Shown here: in pieces, positions 25,183 to 35,478 of the stretch | Layout of the letters: each line of letters starts with the position of its first letter | Position numbering within the stretch: the first letter of the stretch is position 1 | Virus record (IMG/VR): IMGVR_UViG_3300026521_000003 | Span: 124,001 to 188,000 of that record | Direction: 5' to 3' (one strand) | Source: a virus | Length of the DNA stretch: 64,000 bases | Translations under genes and position numbers: made by a program | Notes under the pieces: generated by a model | Databases searched by the model: none | Seen by the model: only the letters and a program-made list of their open reading frames with translations | Told to the model about the DNA's origin: nothing

Positions 25183-28100
25183 ATGTTTGAAGAGAAATTT
25201 AATGATTTAGTAATTGGTATCAACGCTTTTATTATAAAGACAAAAAAAACTTTAGGTTTTGAAACACTTGAAGAAAAAATCGATTTTTATCATAATTTGG
25301 TTGATGAATTTAATTTTTATACTTTACTTATAAGTGAGCTAGGTAATGAAGTAGATAAAGATAAATATATAGATATTTATTCATCTTTAACTGATTATAA
25401 AGAAGATCTAAATAATGCATTCGATAGTATTAAAGATAACCCAATTATCAAGGCTTATATCGAAGATTTAAATAATGATATTATAACAAAAGGATTATAT
25501 TCTGAAATATACAATTATGAACGAAGTCTAGTAAATATACCATTACGTAAAATAGATATTGAGTATATTCAAAGAGTAATGGATGTCGTTAATAATTATA
25601 ATATTGAACTATTTGAATTTTATAAAAATAATCCATATAATATTGATGAAAGTCTAGATTTAGTAATTCCAGAAAAAGTAGAATGTATAGACAAGAATGA
25701 TTTTACGAATAAAATATATAATTATTTACTCGAATTATTTAATATTTATAAAATCCAGAACAAATTATTATTGGAAGAATTAGAGGTTCAAGAAAAAAAT
25801 ATTGATGAATTGCTAATTGAAACTAATACGATACTTCGGGATTATAATAATAATAAAGAAATATATGAATATGGTATGACCTCAGAAGAATATTATAATG
25901 CTGCTAATACACGTATAGATATATTAAATGGGTATATTTCTAGATTAATAAACTTAGAAATTGAAAGATTTTATAATAAATATATTTCATTTGAATTATT
26001 ACAAACTCAAATAAAAAGCTTAATATCATATTATACAGATAATAGTTTATATAAAGAATTTTTAAATAAAATTAAATTTAACAATCTCTTAGAAGAATTA
26101 CAGTCGGTGCTAACATTAATTGAAGATGGTAAAATTAATATTGACAAAAATTATATAGTTGACAATATTAACTTAAAGGATATTACATTAGAAATTGTTG
26201 AATTATCATCCATATTGAAACAAAAAATTTATTATGTTGAAAATATTAATATTACTGGTGTACCATTACTTAAAGAGTTTGAGTTTTATCAATCTTCAGA
26301 CTTTCTAGAAAGTATTAAAAAATACTATTATAATTTAGTTAATAATACTATATCAAATAATTCTCAATTAACAGTATATGAAATAGGTGATAATACTATT
26401 GATGATGTCCGTAATGAGTTCTTAAATTTATATGCTAATTATAAAAAAATGGTTTCATTTCCTATTCAATATATGACTTTATATCAGATCGAAGATTACG
26501 TAGATGATATTATCAAAACACAAGAAGAATTAAAAAAAATAGCTACTATATTTTATAATTCTGCAATATTGACTTCGCCTCCAACTTATAAAACAAGTAT
26601 TGAAAATCAATTTAATCTTTTTTTAGATGAGATAAAAGAAGATTTAATAAATGTATCTAACATAAAAAATTCAAAATCTCTCGATAGTTTAGATGAAAAC
26701 TATGAAAGTGCGAATATAATAATGGATAAAATTCAAAATAATTTAAGTGTATTAGACAATATTATAACTTTATCTGATAAAACTATTCTTCTAGGTTATA
26801 AAGATTTTATATATGATAAATTAATAAGTAAGATTAATATCATATATACAAAGCTAATTCAATTTTATAACAACAAACAATATATAGAACTTATTGAATA
26901 CTATAATATTGAATATAAGAAAAATCTAATAGATTTTAATTTTATGTATAGCCTGGAAAATTATAGTGATTTATTATCGAATATTATTGATGATGAACAA
27001 AACGTAGATAAATTATTTATGGAAGAACAAATATCTAAAAAAAATGATAGCTCTATGGAATATATACGGGCATTTTTAATTTCGCTAATAGAAGAAGAAA
27101 AATATAAAACTATAAGAGTAGAAATCTATAAAAGTCTTGATAATTTATATAGTTATTTTATTGATGATAATATTTATGATTTGACATTTTTAAACAATGA
27201 AAAAAAGCTTAAAAAACTCTATTTAGATAATATCTTAATAAAGGAGAATTATATTTATTGGTATGATCGAATTATCAATGTTATGGATCGATTTAATCAT
27301 ATTGACAAAACTTTATTTAGTAGTAGTCTATTAGATTCTAAAGTAATAGAGTTTAATTCATATACATTGTTAGAACAAATAGAAAATCTAGTTATGAATC
27401 AATATAGAATTATTGCGGACATTAATAGAATGTTACAAGAAGGAATATCTAGTACTTATGATGAAAGTATTGAAAATAGTATTGAAATTATTGATAAATT
27501 CAATATTAAATTTATAGAGGATTTTAATGAATATCAAAAATTGGTTGAAAATATTGAAAAATTAGAAGCAAGTTTTAAGATAGATTTGGAATTTAATACT
27601 AAATTATTAAAAGTCAAAGAAGAATGGGATAATTTAATTGAAATGAATAATATAAGAGATATAATCCCAGTCTCGTATGGTGATATAGACATTATAACAG
27701 GTAATATTCCTTTTAATGTTGAATTTAGTGCTAGACCAGAAATTATAGAATTTAATAATGATGATGTAGTAGAAACGACTTTTAAATGGTATATTGACGG
27801 TAATGTTATAGAAGGAGATAAAATAAATTATACCTTTTATAGAGAAGATAATTATAAAATTGAGTGTGAAATGAATTATCCCGATGGACGTATTTCTACT
27901 CGAAGGATTGAATTAGAATTAGGTGGACCAACAAATTCACAGATTGTTAAAGAATCAAGTTTATTATATAATCCTATAAAAAATATCAACCAACCAAAAC
28001 TAACTTATTTTGATATAGAATTAAATATGCAGCGTACTATACCACTCATTATAGATGGTGACATAGCTCCTATGATTGATGAAGGGAATATTAAAATAGC

Positions 28101-29574
28101 TTTAGATGACAATGGTTTATTGGATAATAAAGTAGGTTATATTATAATGGGTTATGAAGGAGTAATATTTGCAGGTCAAGAGTTTGATACAACTCAAATA
28201 TTTTCTGATGATTTTGAATTTCCTAATGATAATGAATTTTTATTTGATTTTCATGTTAGTGATCCTATTGTAGGTAAGTCATATTTAACAATTAAAAACT
28301 CTAGATTAGTAGAATTTATGGTTAAATTATCACCTGAGAGAATTAACTCGGTTTATGAGATAGATGATGCATCAATATTCTTGGATCATAGTATGGAAGA
28401 AACCGAAATAATCAATGGTGATTTAATTCTTATGAAGAATATTTCTGGTAGATATATGGTTTTTGAGATTATTGAGATAAATGAAAGTACTAATATAGAG
28501 TTAGAAGAATTTTACTTCGAGATGAATTTTAAGTTTTATGTTAATATTGCTATAAATGAATATGAACGTTCAACGTTTAAACCGTTAAGTACTAATTATG
28601 TTGTGCCTACATTAATTTTTGAGTTAGATTCTAAAGAAATATTTACATCTCTTATTTCTAGACTCAAAAAGATAGAATCACTTAAATTAGAATTAGATAC
28701 AAATAATGATTATGAAACGGTAATAAACATACATAATGAAATAGAATTATTAGAAAATGAAAACAAAAGCTTTTTTATTTTTGAAGAATTAAATCATATT
28801 ATGATGAATATTAATCAACTTAATGATAGTATGAAATATTTTAATTCATGTATTATAGATGAAAATAATGTTGATGATTGTATCAATATTGAGGAATATA
28901 CTTCTAAGTATAGAAATGAAATTGATACTTGTCTTACTTTTGAACAATTAGTAAATAGTATAACTAGTGTAGAATTTAAGGATAATATGATACATAAAAA
29001 AATTATATTATCTTACTATCAAGAAGAATATGAATTGTTATCATTGTTAATAGATACTTTTAGTTATAATAATTTTAATATTTCATATTTTAAAGAAAAA
29101 CTTAGTAATATTTTATCTAATAATATATATTTTGAAAATGAAAATGATTATAATTTATTTATATGTGAAGTAGTTGAATTGATACGTAAAAGAATGTATA
29201 AACTTAAATTAATTATTAATATGCTTATAATGAGTGTCGACAATGATATAATTCTTACAACACCATATTTACGTTATTCGCTTGATACAAATGGTAATAT
29301 TATTTCGTATGAAGAAGATAATATGTATTTATTCTATAAAAAAATAGAATTAAACTATGGGTATGAAAATTTAAAATTGGAAGAAGGCGAAAAATTAATA
29401 GATTCCCTTAGTGATATAGTTTCAAAATCTAAGAATCTTTTTGGTAAAGGACTTTCAGAAGATGAAGAAGATAATTTATCCAATTATATCAGTACTTTAG
29501 AAGATCTTTTAATAACTGAATATGATAATTTTTTTATGATTCCATATTGGATAGATTATTTAAATCAAAAATAA
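25183..29574 (+). CDS. giant helical protein with central PKD-like domain
   Basis: A 1,463-residue protein. I chose ATG 25183 (GGGGTG site 5 bases upstream) over an in-frame ATG 8 codons earlier that lies in the previous gene. Residues 1-820 are mostly helical and Asn/Ile/Tyr-rich. Residues ~835-920 ('GNIPFNVEFSARPEI', 'TFKWYIDGNVIEGDKINYTF', 'NYKIECEMNYPDG') form a PKD-type immunoglobulin-like domain with the usual W-x-x-D-G and Y-x-[VI] strands. About 200 beta-rich residues follow, then a helical C-terminus. PKD folds are common on phage and cell surfaces as spacers or adhesion modules. Late transcription and size suggest a virion fibre or tail appendage. Confidence 0.72.
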   Translation: MFEEKFNDLVIGINAFIIKTKKTLGFETLEEKIDFYHNLVDEFNFYTLLISELGNEVDKDKYIDIYSSLTDYKEDLNNAFDSIKDNPIIKAYIEDLNNDIITKGLYSEIYNYERSLVNIPLRKIDIEYIQRVMDVVNNYNIELFEFYKNNPYNIDESLDLVIPEKVECIDKNDFTNKIYNYLLELFNIYKIQNKLLLEELEVQEKNIDELLIETNTILRDYNNNKEIYEYGMTSEEYYNAANTRIDILNGYISRLINLEIERFYNKYISFELLQTQIKSLISYYTDNSLYKEFLNKIKFNNLLEELQSVLTLIEDGKINIDKNYIVDNINLKDITLEIVELSSILKQKIYYVENINITGVPLLKEFEFYQSSDFLESIKKYYYNLVNNTISNNSQLTVYEIGDNTIDDVRNEFLNLYANYKKMVSFPIQYMTLYQIEDYVDDIIKTQEELKKIATIFYNSAILTSPPTYKTSIENQFNLFLDEIKEDLINVSNIKNSKSLDSLDENYESANIIMDKIQNNLSVLDNIITLSDKTILLGYKDFIYDKLISKINIIYTKLIQFYNNKQYIELIEYYNIEYKKNLIDFNFMYSLENYSDLLSNIIDDEQNVDKLFMEEQISKKNDSSMEYIRAFLISLIEEEKYKTIRVEIYKSLDNLYSYFIDDNIYDLTFLNNEKKLKKLYLDNILIKENYIYWYDRIINVMDRFNHIDKTLFSSSLLDSKVIEFNSYTLLEQIENLVMNQYRIIADINRMLQEGISSTYDESIENSIEIIDKFNIKFIEDFNEYQKLVENIEKLEASFKIDLEFNTKLLKVKEEWDNLIEMNNIRDIIPVSYGDIDIITGNIPFNVEFSARPEIIEFNNDDVVETTFKWYIDGNVIEGDKINYTFYREDNYKIECEMNYPDGRISTRRIELELGGPTNSQIVKESSLLYNPIKNINQPKLTYFDIELNMQRTIPLIIDGDIAPMIDEGNIKIALDDNGLLDNKVGYIIMGYEGVIFAGQEFDTTQIFSDDFEFPNDNEFLFDFHVSDPIVGKSYLTIKNSRLVEFMVKLSPERINSVYEIDDASIFLDHSMEETEIINGDLILMKNISGRYMVFEIIEINESTNIELEEFYFEMNFKFYVNIAINEYERSTFKPLSTNYVVPTLIFELDSKEIFTSLISRLKKIESLKLELDTNNDYETVINIHNEIELLENENKSFFIFEELNHIMMNINQLNDSMKYFNSCIIDENNVDDCINIEEYTSKYRNEIDTCLTFEQLVNSITSVEFKDNMIHKKIILSYYQEEYELLSLLIDTFSYNNFNISYFKEKLSNILSNNIYFENENDYNLFICEVVELIRKRMYKLKLIINMLIMSVDNDIILTTPYLRYSLDTNGNIISYEEDNMYLFYKKIELNYGYENLKLEEGEKLIDSLSDIVSKSKNLFGKGLSEDEEDNLSNYISTLEDLLITEYDNFFMIPYWIDYLNQK

Positions 29575-29593
29575 TAAAAAATATCTAAATTGT

Positions 29594-29602
29594 GAATAAA
29601 TA
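29594..29602 (+). promoter_or_regulatory. late promoter-like GAATAAATA
   Basis: GTGAATAAATAAG lies 41 bases before the 29644 start and heads the three-gene unit that includes the MoxR-like and VWA genes. Confidence 0.42.
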
Positions 29603-29643
29603 AGATAAAATTAAGATAAAATTCTTTAGAATAGGAGAAAATA

Positions 29644-30012
29644 ATGGGTCGATTAACAGATTTATTGTCAGCTAATAACGTAGTTGAAAATAAAATAAAG
29701 ACGAATAAAATAACTACTAAGTTAGATACTAATACGATAACTGAAAGTGAAACAAGTACCATAGGAACTCTAACAGTTGATGAATATCAAATGGTTAAAG
29801 ATTCTATAAAACAAATTGATATGAATAATAAAACAAGACGAGAAATTATAATAGGTATGTATGGAAGTATTACCAATCCTAAAACTAATAAAAGGTTTGT
29901 TATCCCTATGCTTTCATATCAAGATGAAGACTATATATATCAATATGCAAAGTATATGAAAACATTAATTAATAGACCTGAAGAGTTTACAAAAGTAATG
30001 GAAATGGAGTAG
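29644..30012 (+). CDS. small hypothetical protein at head of MoxR/VWA unit
   Basis: A 122-residue protein of unknown function starting 'MGRLTDLLSANNVVENK', comparable to the leaders of its two downstream partners. Residues ~20-50 are Thr/Lys-rich and probably flexible. The C-terminal ~70 residues are helical with 'YQMVKDSIKQIDMNNKTR'. It is 3 bases before the ATPase gene, with a good AGGAG site, so it is likely part of the same complex or delivered with it. Confidence 0.72.
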   Translation: MGRLTDLLSANNVVENKIKTNKITTKLDTNTITESETSTIGTLTVDEYQMVKDSIKQIDMNNKTRREIIIGMYGSITNPKTNKRFVIPMLSYQDEDYIYQYAKYMKTLINRPEEFTKVMEME

Positions 30013-30015
30013 GAA

Positions 30016-33000
30016 ATGAATAAATTGAAATCTATAATATTAACAGAAGCATCATTAAATGATAAAATAACATCTAGAGCAAAAATAACGTATGATGCAT
30101 TAATAGCAATAATTTTAGCAACTGATGATGGTAAAATCACAGATAAAAATAAAAAAGAAATAGCTGATGAATTAGATATTACTATTCCTACATTAGAACG
30201 GTATATCAAACAAGCAGTCACAAATAAATTTATTAGTTCATCTGGAGAGGTTCTTGACAAATATAAAAAGGAATCTACTGGTAAAGTAAAAGCATCGGGT
30301 AAAGTATCTCAAGCATTAAATGCGAGAGTTAAAAAATTTAAAGCACCAAAAGTTTCTTCTAATAATTTATTTTCTGAACAAGTATTTAAAATGTTATCAT
30401 TAATGGATGGTCAAGCAGCACAGGCAGGTGTTAAAAACTCATTAATGTTGACAGGAGATCCTGGAACTGGAAAAACTTCATTTATTCGTAATTTCGCTAA
30501 ATTATTAGGATTACCTCTTATTCCAATAGAGGCACCTCATATTACAGAAGAACATATTATAAATATACCATTTATGATTATTAGAGGTAATAAAGTAAAA
30601 AAAGAAAATGCTATTATTGAAACTGCTGGAAAAGCAAATTTGGATGATAAACAAGAATTTGATATTGTTCAAGCAGAATCAAATCTAGTCACTAAATTAA
30701 AAGCTATGAAGAATCTTAAACTAAAAGATCAACAACATATTGCATCAATAGCTAGTGATAAAAATTTAAGACCTATATACTTAAATTATAAATCATTAAT
30801 TGATTCAATTAGAGATAGTTACCATTGTATTTTATTTTTAGATGAATATTATAGAAATGATAATATGAAAATCAGAAATATTCTTAGAAATATTTTAAAT
30901 GGGCGAATAGGTAATGATAAAATACCAAAAGGGACATTTATTGTTTATGCATCAAATATGGAAGATGATGGTGTTGAAGATATTCCTATGAATAACGATT
31001 TTGCAGAAATGGAATTTAAAACTCCTGATAGAGAACAATGGTTTAAATATATATTAAATAAATATGAAGAGAATTCAGGAAATGATTATCCTGGTGTAAA
31101 ACTGCAACCAGAAGTTTTTAATAAATTTTATGACGTATTAGAGCAATCAGATTTATCATATGAAGATGCTACAGCAGAAGTTAGAAATTCTCCAAGAAGA
31201 TGGGAGCAAATATTATTATATGTTAATGCATCTTTACCGGTATCAAATATTAAAGAAGCTAGAACATTAATGTCAAATTTACAAGTTAATTTTAGAAATT
31301 ATACTGAAGAAACTGTTTCAAATTTATATCCTAAATTTGAAAAAATGGTAGTTGGATTAATTAAAGAAACTTCAGGAATTGAATTTGATGGACGACCAAC
31401 TAATCAAGTTGATTGGAAAGATACTCTCCAACAACAATTAGAAGTTAAAATTAAATTAGATGGACAAAGTGATTCTGAGAAAGAGGTTAGACAATACGTG
31501 CCTGTTGTTTCGGGTGAACCTGGTATTGGTAAAACGGCGCATATGAGAACGGTAGCTGATGATTTAGATCTCCATTTTATTCATATTGATGTATCGACAT
31601 TAACTAGAGAATCAACTACCGGTATTCCTAAAGCAAGTCAAGCAACAGATATTGATGGTAATCCAGAATTTGATCAAAATGGTAATCCTGTTATGACCAC
31701 AGAATTTTCAAAACCTGAATTGTTAGATTTGATTGAGAAAAAAATGCAAGAAGAATTAGCTGAAGATGAAATGTTTCCAGAAGATCAAAGAAAAAAAGGT
31801 AAAGGTAAATATAGATTTTTATTATTATTTGATGAATTAACAAGAGCAGATGCACAAGTCTTCAATGCTATTAGAAAATTATTATTAGAGAAATCATTTA
31901 ATGAACAATATGATTTACCAAAATCAATTATGACTGTTGGTGCTCTCAATCCAGTTGATAATGGAGCAGAAGAATTAACAAAACATATGAGAGATGTATT
32001 GGATATTATTCCATCTAGAGCATCATGGGCTAAAACAGAATCATACTTATTGAGTGAAGAACGTCCTGTTGGATTAGAAGAAGTTATGGGGTTTGATTTA
32101 AATACTGCAACAGTTGGAGCATTAAAAGGTTTACTACAACAATATCAATCTAAAGATGAAGATTGGAGAGGTAATCCAGTTTCAAAAGAAGAGCGATTAT
32201 TCAATTTACGAGATGGGTCAAATATAATTTATATTTCGCCAAGAGAAATTACGGATATTGTTACTATGACTAATGCTAATATCGTTAATAGATTAACAAA
32301 AGTTGGATTAAAAAGTTTTTCAAATGAAGTTCAATCTGAAGAAGTAGATGGTATGAGTGATGATGAATTTATGCAACTTATGATGCAACAAGCTGAAAAC
32401 CCAGATAGTGTAAAGGAAAAAATTGCTCAAGATAAGGGTATTTTTAATTTAAGAAATAGGTATAGTGAAGAAGATTACGATGTGTTTATAAGAGCTATGA
32501 TTAATGAATTTCGGGAAGCGTGGGCTTCAAAATTAACTTTTATTTGTAAAAAAATGGATATTGATGCGGCAAACGTTTTATCATTAACAACAGGTTTTAT
32601 ATCTACAAATAGTGTAGTATATGATCAATATGAGGCTATTAAAACATTAGTTGTGGATGATGTTAAAAATATTGAAGAAATGTTCGATGCTTATTGGGAT
32701 AATCCAGAAGAATTATATGATTCACCGCATTTTGATAATTATTTAACTGTAAACTTTACAGCTCCTCAAAAATTTACACAAGAAATAACAGATTATTTAA
32801 GTGATAAATTGGTGGAAATTGAACAAGATACTAGTACGGATATGGTAACTGTTGAATCTGAAAATGGACCTGTTGAAATTCCTAAAAATATAGCTAAGAA
32901 GATGGAATTATTTTATAAGTATATTTTATATACAAAGTCAATATTAAAAGTTTTAACTGATAAAAGTGAATATGCAGGGAAAGTAAAAGAGGCTCAAAGA

Positions 33001-33183
33001 ACGGGTCAATATCTAAGTAATCTTCATATCGCATTACAAATGCATGGTAAAGATTTTATGTCTAAAAGTGGATTATTACCATATGTATTAAATAAAAATC
33101 TTGATGCTGATATGGTTAAGAAAGTATCGGAAGCAGGAAATGAAATTAGAACAATGTTAAGTAATTTTGGTATTAAAGGTTAA
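30016..33183 (+). CDS. tandem-AAA MoxR-like ATPase
   Basis: A 1,055-residue protein with two AAA+ modules. Module 1 has Walker A 'TGDPGTGKTS' (about 144-153) and Walker B 'CILFLDEYYR' (~270). Module 2 has Walker A 'SGEPGIGKTA' (~498-507), Walker B 'FLLLFDELTRAD' (~600) and sensor region 'MTVGALNPVDNG'. The pattern, especially 'GALNP' and the paired partner, is MoxR-like. Residues ~25-75 resemble a winged helix ('IADELDITIPTLERYIKQA'). It opens 'MNKLKSIILTEASLN', a leader-like N-terminus with L-T-E-A. MoxR ATPases work with VWA proteins as chaperones that remodel or activate targets; the VWA gene follows 5 bases later. Two AAA modules in one chain are unusual for MoxR. Confidence 0.85.
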   Translation: MNKLKSIILTEASLNDKITSRAKITYDALIAIILATDDGKITDKNKKEIADELDITIPTLERYIKQAVTNKFISSSGEVLDKYKKESTGKVKASGKVSQALNARVKKFKAPKVSSNNLFSEQVFKMLSLMDGQAAQAGVKNSLMLTGDPGTGKTSFIRNFAKLLGLPLIPIEAPHITEEHIINIPFMIIRGNKVKKENAIIETAGKANLDDKQEFDIVQAESNLVTKLKAMKNLKLKDQQHIASIASDKNLRPIYLNYKSLIDSIRDSYHCILFLDEYYRNDNMKIRNILRNILNGRIGNDKIPKGTFIVYASNMEDDGVEDIPMNNDFAEMEFKTPDREQWFKYILNKYEENSGNDYPGVKLQPEVFNKFYDVLEQSDLSYEDATAEVRNSPRRWEQILLYVNASLPVSNIKEARTLMSNLQVNFRNYTEETVSNLYPKFEKMVVGLIKETSGIEFDGRPTNQVDWKDTLQQQLEVKIKLDGQSDSEKEVRQYVPVVSGEPGIGKTAHMRTVADDLDLHFIHIDVSTLTRESTTGIPKASQATDIDGNPEFDQNGNPVMTTEFSKPELLDLIEKKMQEELAEDEMFPEDQRKKGKGKYRFLLLFDELTRADAQVFNAIRKLLLEKSFNEQYDLPKSIMTVGALNPVDNGAEELTKHMRDVLDIIPSRASWAKTESYLLSEERPVGLEEVMGFDLNTATVGALKGLLQQYQSKDEDWRGNPVSKEERLFNLRDGSNIIYISPREITDIVTMTNANIVNRLTKVGLKSFSNEVQSEEVDGMSDDEFMQLMMQQAENPDSVKEKIAQDKGIFNLRNRYSEEDYDVFIRAMINEFREAWASKLTFICKKMDIDAANVLSLTTGFISTNSVVYDQYEAIKTLVVDDVKNIEEMFDAYWDNPEELYDSPHFDNYLTVNFTAPQKFTQEITDYLSDKLVEIEQDTSTDMVTVESENGPVEIPKNIAKKMELFYKYILYTKSILKVLTDKSEYAGKVKEAQRTGQYLSNLHIALQMHGKDFMSKSGLLPYVLNKNLDADMVKKVSEAGNEIRTMLSNFGIKG

Positions 33184-33188
33184 ATGAA

Positions 33189-35378
33189 ATGAATTTTTTA
33201 GAAGATATAGAAAATCTAGCTTCAATATATTTAAATGAAGCGGGTTTGAATTATAAACATAAAAAAAAGGGTGAAACCCCCTTTGAAAAAACTGATGGGA
33301 CTGAATTTCATATTCAAACCATACTTGAAAAATTTGCAGAAGCTAATAAAATTACTAAGCAGGAAGCACAACAATATTTTGATTTAAAAAAACAAGAAGC
33401 TATAGATAATATGAAAAAATCTATGAAAATTAATGGTACTATGATTGATAATATTGGTGAGAGTATTGCATTTGAAATGTTGGAATCTATCGAAATAGAA
33501 GATATTAAATTTAATAAACGTACTTTCTTAGATTTATTTGAAAAGGTAAAATATGAAGTGCCAGAATTTTACCCTCTTTCAAATTCATTTGAACCTAGAC
33601 GAATAGAACCAAAAATTGTTTTTGTACCAGATCCATTGTCTCCAGAATATGCTAGTGTAGGTACAGCTGCATGTACACCAACTGCAACATTAATATTTAA
33701 TGTTCCTTTTTTAGAAAATCTTATGAAATTTTCAAATATAAAAGGTCTTAAAGCTAATCCAAATTTTTTACATGGTCAAAAGTATGTATCACAAGGTGGA
33801 GATATTCCTGATGAATATCTGTATTGTGAATTTGTTTTATTACATGAAATTATGCATTATGCTAATGGAGATTTCTTTTTTGAAAAAGCTTTCAATTTAA
33901 ATGGGAAATTAGTCAATTATGTCGGAGATTTCATAACTAATTATAATTTGGTTAAAAGTGGTTATGCTCAATTACCGATAGGTTTATTTAATGATGAAAT
34001 TAATTATGATCGTTATAATTCATATCAAGAAATGTACAATGTAGTTGAAGAAGAAATGAAACGATTATCTGATGAAGAAAAAGAAAAAATGATGGATCAG
34101 TTAGATCAATTAGGTGATGAAATGCCGGATGAGGGAGAAGGTGCAGATCCTGAAAATAAGAATGGACAACCTCAAGATGGACAACCTCAAGATGGACAAC
34201 CTCAAGATGGACAACCTCAAGATGGACAACCTCAAGATGGACAACCTCAAGATGGACAACCTCAAGATGGACAAAATGGTTCTGGAGATGGTGAAAAATC
34301 AGATGATAAACAAGATGGACAAAATGGTTCTGGAGATGGTGAAAAATCAGATGATAAACAAGATGGACAAAATGGTTCTGGAGATGGTGAAAAATCAAAA
34401 GAAGAGTTAGATAAAGAAGCTCAAGAAGCTGAAAAAAGAGCAAAAGAAAGAGAAGAGGCAGAAAATGAAGGTAAAACTTCTGGAACAGTTCCAAAAAGTA
34501 TTGATGATGCCATTAAACAAAATCAACAAATGCAACAAAAAGGTCAAGAAGACTTAGGACGAGAAACAAAACCCGGAATGAATAAAGATGGTATGCAACC
34601 CGGTGATATATCAAATATTATGAAAGGTAATAATAATGGAGGACCGTTAAGTGCTGATGGAAATCCATATGCTCTTCCTGAAAGACAATATAAACCAAAG
34701 TTAAATTGGAAACAAATGCTTAAGAAAATGATACCTAGTGGTACTGATAAAGACGAAACTTATACGAAACCATCGAGACGAACAACTTCATCGATGGTAT
34801 CTATAGCTCAAACAGGTTCTGGTGTTGTTAAACCAGGAATTAAAGAAAATCCTTCAGATAAGAAAGGTTTATGTTTTGTATTGGATGAATCTGGTTCTAC
34901 AATGGGTGCAATTGGTGAAATGAAATCAGCTATCCTAAAACTTATGGAGAAAAATGCAAAACAACTTAATGGTATTATGTATATTATTAAGTTTTCAAAT
35001 GATGTACATTTATTTAAAGTAGATGTTAAAAAGAAAAAATATGGTCGAGTAACAAATATCCAAGAGTTTATTAAAACTGGTAAATCGGATATTAAATGTA
35101 CTAAAAATGCATTGGAATTATTTAAATCTACTTATGGTGGTGGAACAAATTTAAATAGTAAAATTGCTAATATTGTTATTAAAATGAAAACACAATTAAA
35201 TTTTAATACTGTTATATTTAGTGATACAGATATAGCATATGGTGATAATGCTCAAACACTTAAACGTATGTATAAACAATTAGGACCAAAAGCATTTGCT
35301 TTAATAGGTACTGATCTTGAAGATTATAAAGCTTTTGTTAAACTTTTAGGCGACAAAAAAAATATTACTCACTTTTAA
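33189..35378 (+). CDS. HExxH metallopeptidase-like protein with C-terminal VWA domain
   Basis: A 729-residue protein of the DUF2201 plan (putative metallopeptidase plus VWA-like). Residues ~218-224 'LHEIMHYANGD' carry the zinc-binding HExxH. Residues ~320-405 are a disordered acidic linker with seven GQPQD repeats and 2.7 copies of a 16-residue repeat. The C-terminal VWA domain starts near residue 560 with the MIDAS-type 'CFVLDESGSTMGAIGEM' and includes 'STYGGGTNLNSKI' and 'NTVIFSDTDIAYGD'. The N-terminus 'IENLASIYLNEAGLN' contains the L-N-E-A leader end. It is the expected partner of the MoxR-like ATPase; whether it cuts protein is unknown. Confidence 0.85.
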   Translation: MNFLEDIENLASIYLNEAGLNYKHKKKGETPFEKTDGTEFHIQTILEKFAEANKITKQEAQQYFDLKKQEAIDNMKKSMKINGTMIDNIGESIAFEMLESIEIEDIKFNKRTFLDLFEKVKYEVPEFYPLSNSFEPRRIEPKIVFVPDPLSPEYASVGTAACTPTATLIFNVPFLENLMKFSNIKGLKANPNFLHGQKYVSQGGDIPDEYLYCEFVLLHEIMHYANGDFFFEKAFNLNGKLVNYVGDFITNYNLVKSGYAQLPIGLFNDEINYDRYNSYQEMYNVVEEEMKRLSDEEKEKMMDQLDQLGDEMPDEGEGADPENKNGQPQDGQPQDGQPQDGQPQDGQPQDGQPQDGQPQDGQNGSGDGEKSDDKQDGQNGSGDGEKSDDKQDGQNGSGDGEKSKEELDKEAQEAEKRAKEREEAENEGKTSGTVPKSIDDAIKQNQQMQQKGQEDLGRETKPGMNKDGMQPGDISNIMKGNNNGGPLSADGNPYALPERQYKPKLNWKQMLKKMIPSGTDKDETYTKPSRRTTSSMVSIAQTGSGVVKPGIKENPSDKKGLCFVLDESGSTMGAIGEMKSAILKLMEKNAKQLNGIMYIIKFSNDVHLFKVDVKKKKYGRVTNIQEFIKTGKSDIKCTKNALELFKSTYGGGTNLNSKIANIVIKMKTQLNFNTVIFSDTDIAYGDNAQTLKRMYKQLGPKAFALIGTDLEDYKAFVKLLGDKKNITHF
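34164..34400 (+). repeat. in-frame tandem repeats in the VWA protein linker
   Basis: Seven copies of a 15-base unit (GQPQD, 34164-34268) are followed by 2.7 copies of a 48-base unit (34269-34400; GQNGSGDGEKSDDKQD). DNA copies are essentially identical, indicating recent expansion and easy slippage. The encoded linker is acidic and flexible. Confidence 0.95.
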
Positions 35379-35407
35379 AATATGCTTTCTAGATAAGAAA
35401 GCATATT
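35379..35407 (+). terminator. hairpin after the VWA gene
   Basis: A 12-base perfect inverted repeat (AATATGCTTTCT / AGAAAGCATATT) with a 5-base loop immediately after the VWA stop codon. There is no clear T-run, so termination may be partial or it may protect the transcript end. Confidence 0.6.
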
Positions 35408-35472
35408 ATCCACGATATACACTTATCAGACTTTTTGTAAAATAGTTAATATTAATTTAAGTATTAATTTAA

Positions 35473-35478
35473 TATAAT
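35473..35478 (+). promoter_or_regulatory. possible promoter -10 before clpS/clpA
   Basis: TATAAT in the context AATTTAATATAATAA, 27 bases before the GTG start of the ClpS gene. Very similar contexts occur at 58926 (before the nuclease-like gene) and 54513. No TATAAATA is present, so this unit may be transcribed early or in the middle period. Confidence 0.35.

Noticed and set aside
33184-33192. ATG at 33184 as start of the VWA gene
   Set aside because: That frame stops after two codons; the ATG at 33189 is in the long frame.
34164-34400. CRISPR-like array
   Set aside because: The repeats are contiguous, in frame and encode a protein linker; there are no spacers and no cas genes.
34000-34494. 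Minus-strand and second-frame reading frames across the VWA linker repeats
   Set aside because: They are repeat artefacts (runs such as LVHLVYHL or KMDNLKMD) inside a well-supported gene with HExxH and VWA motifs.
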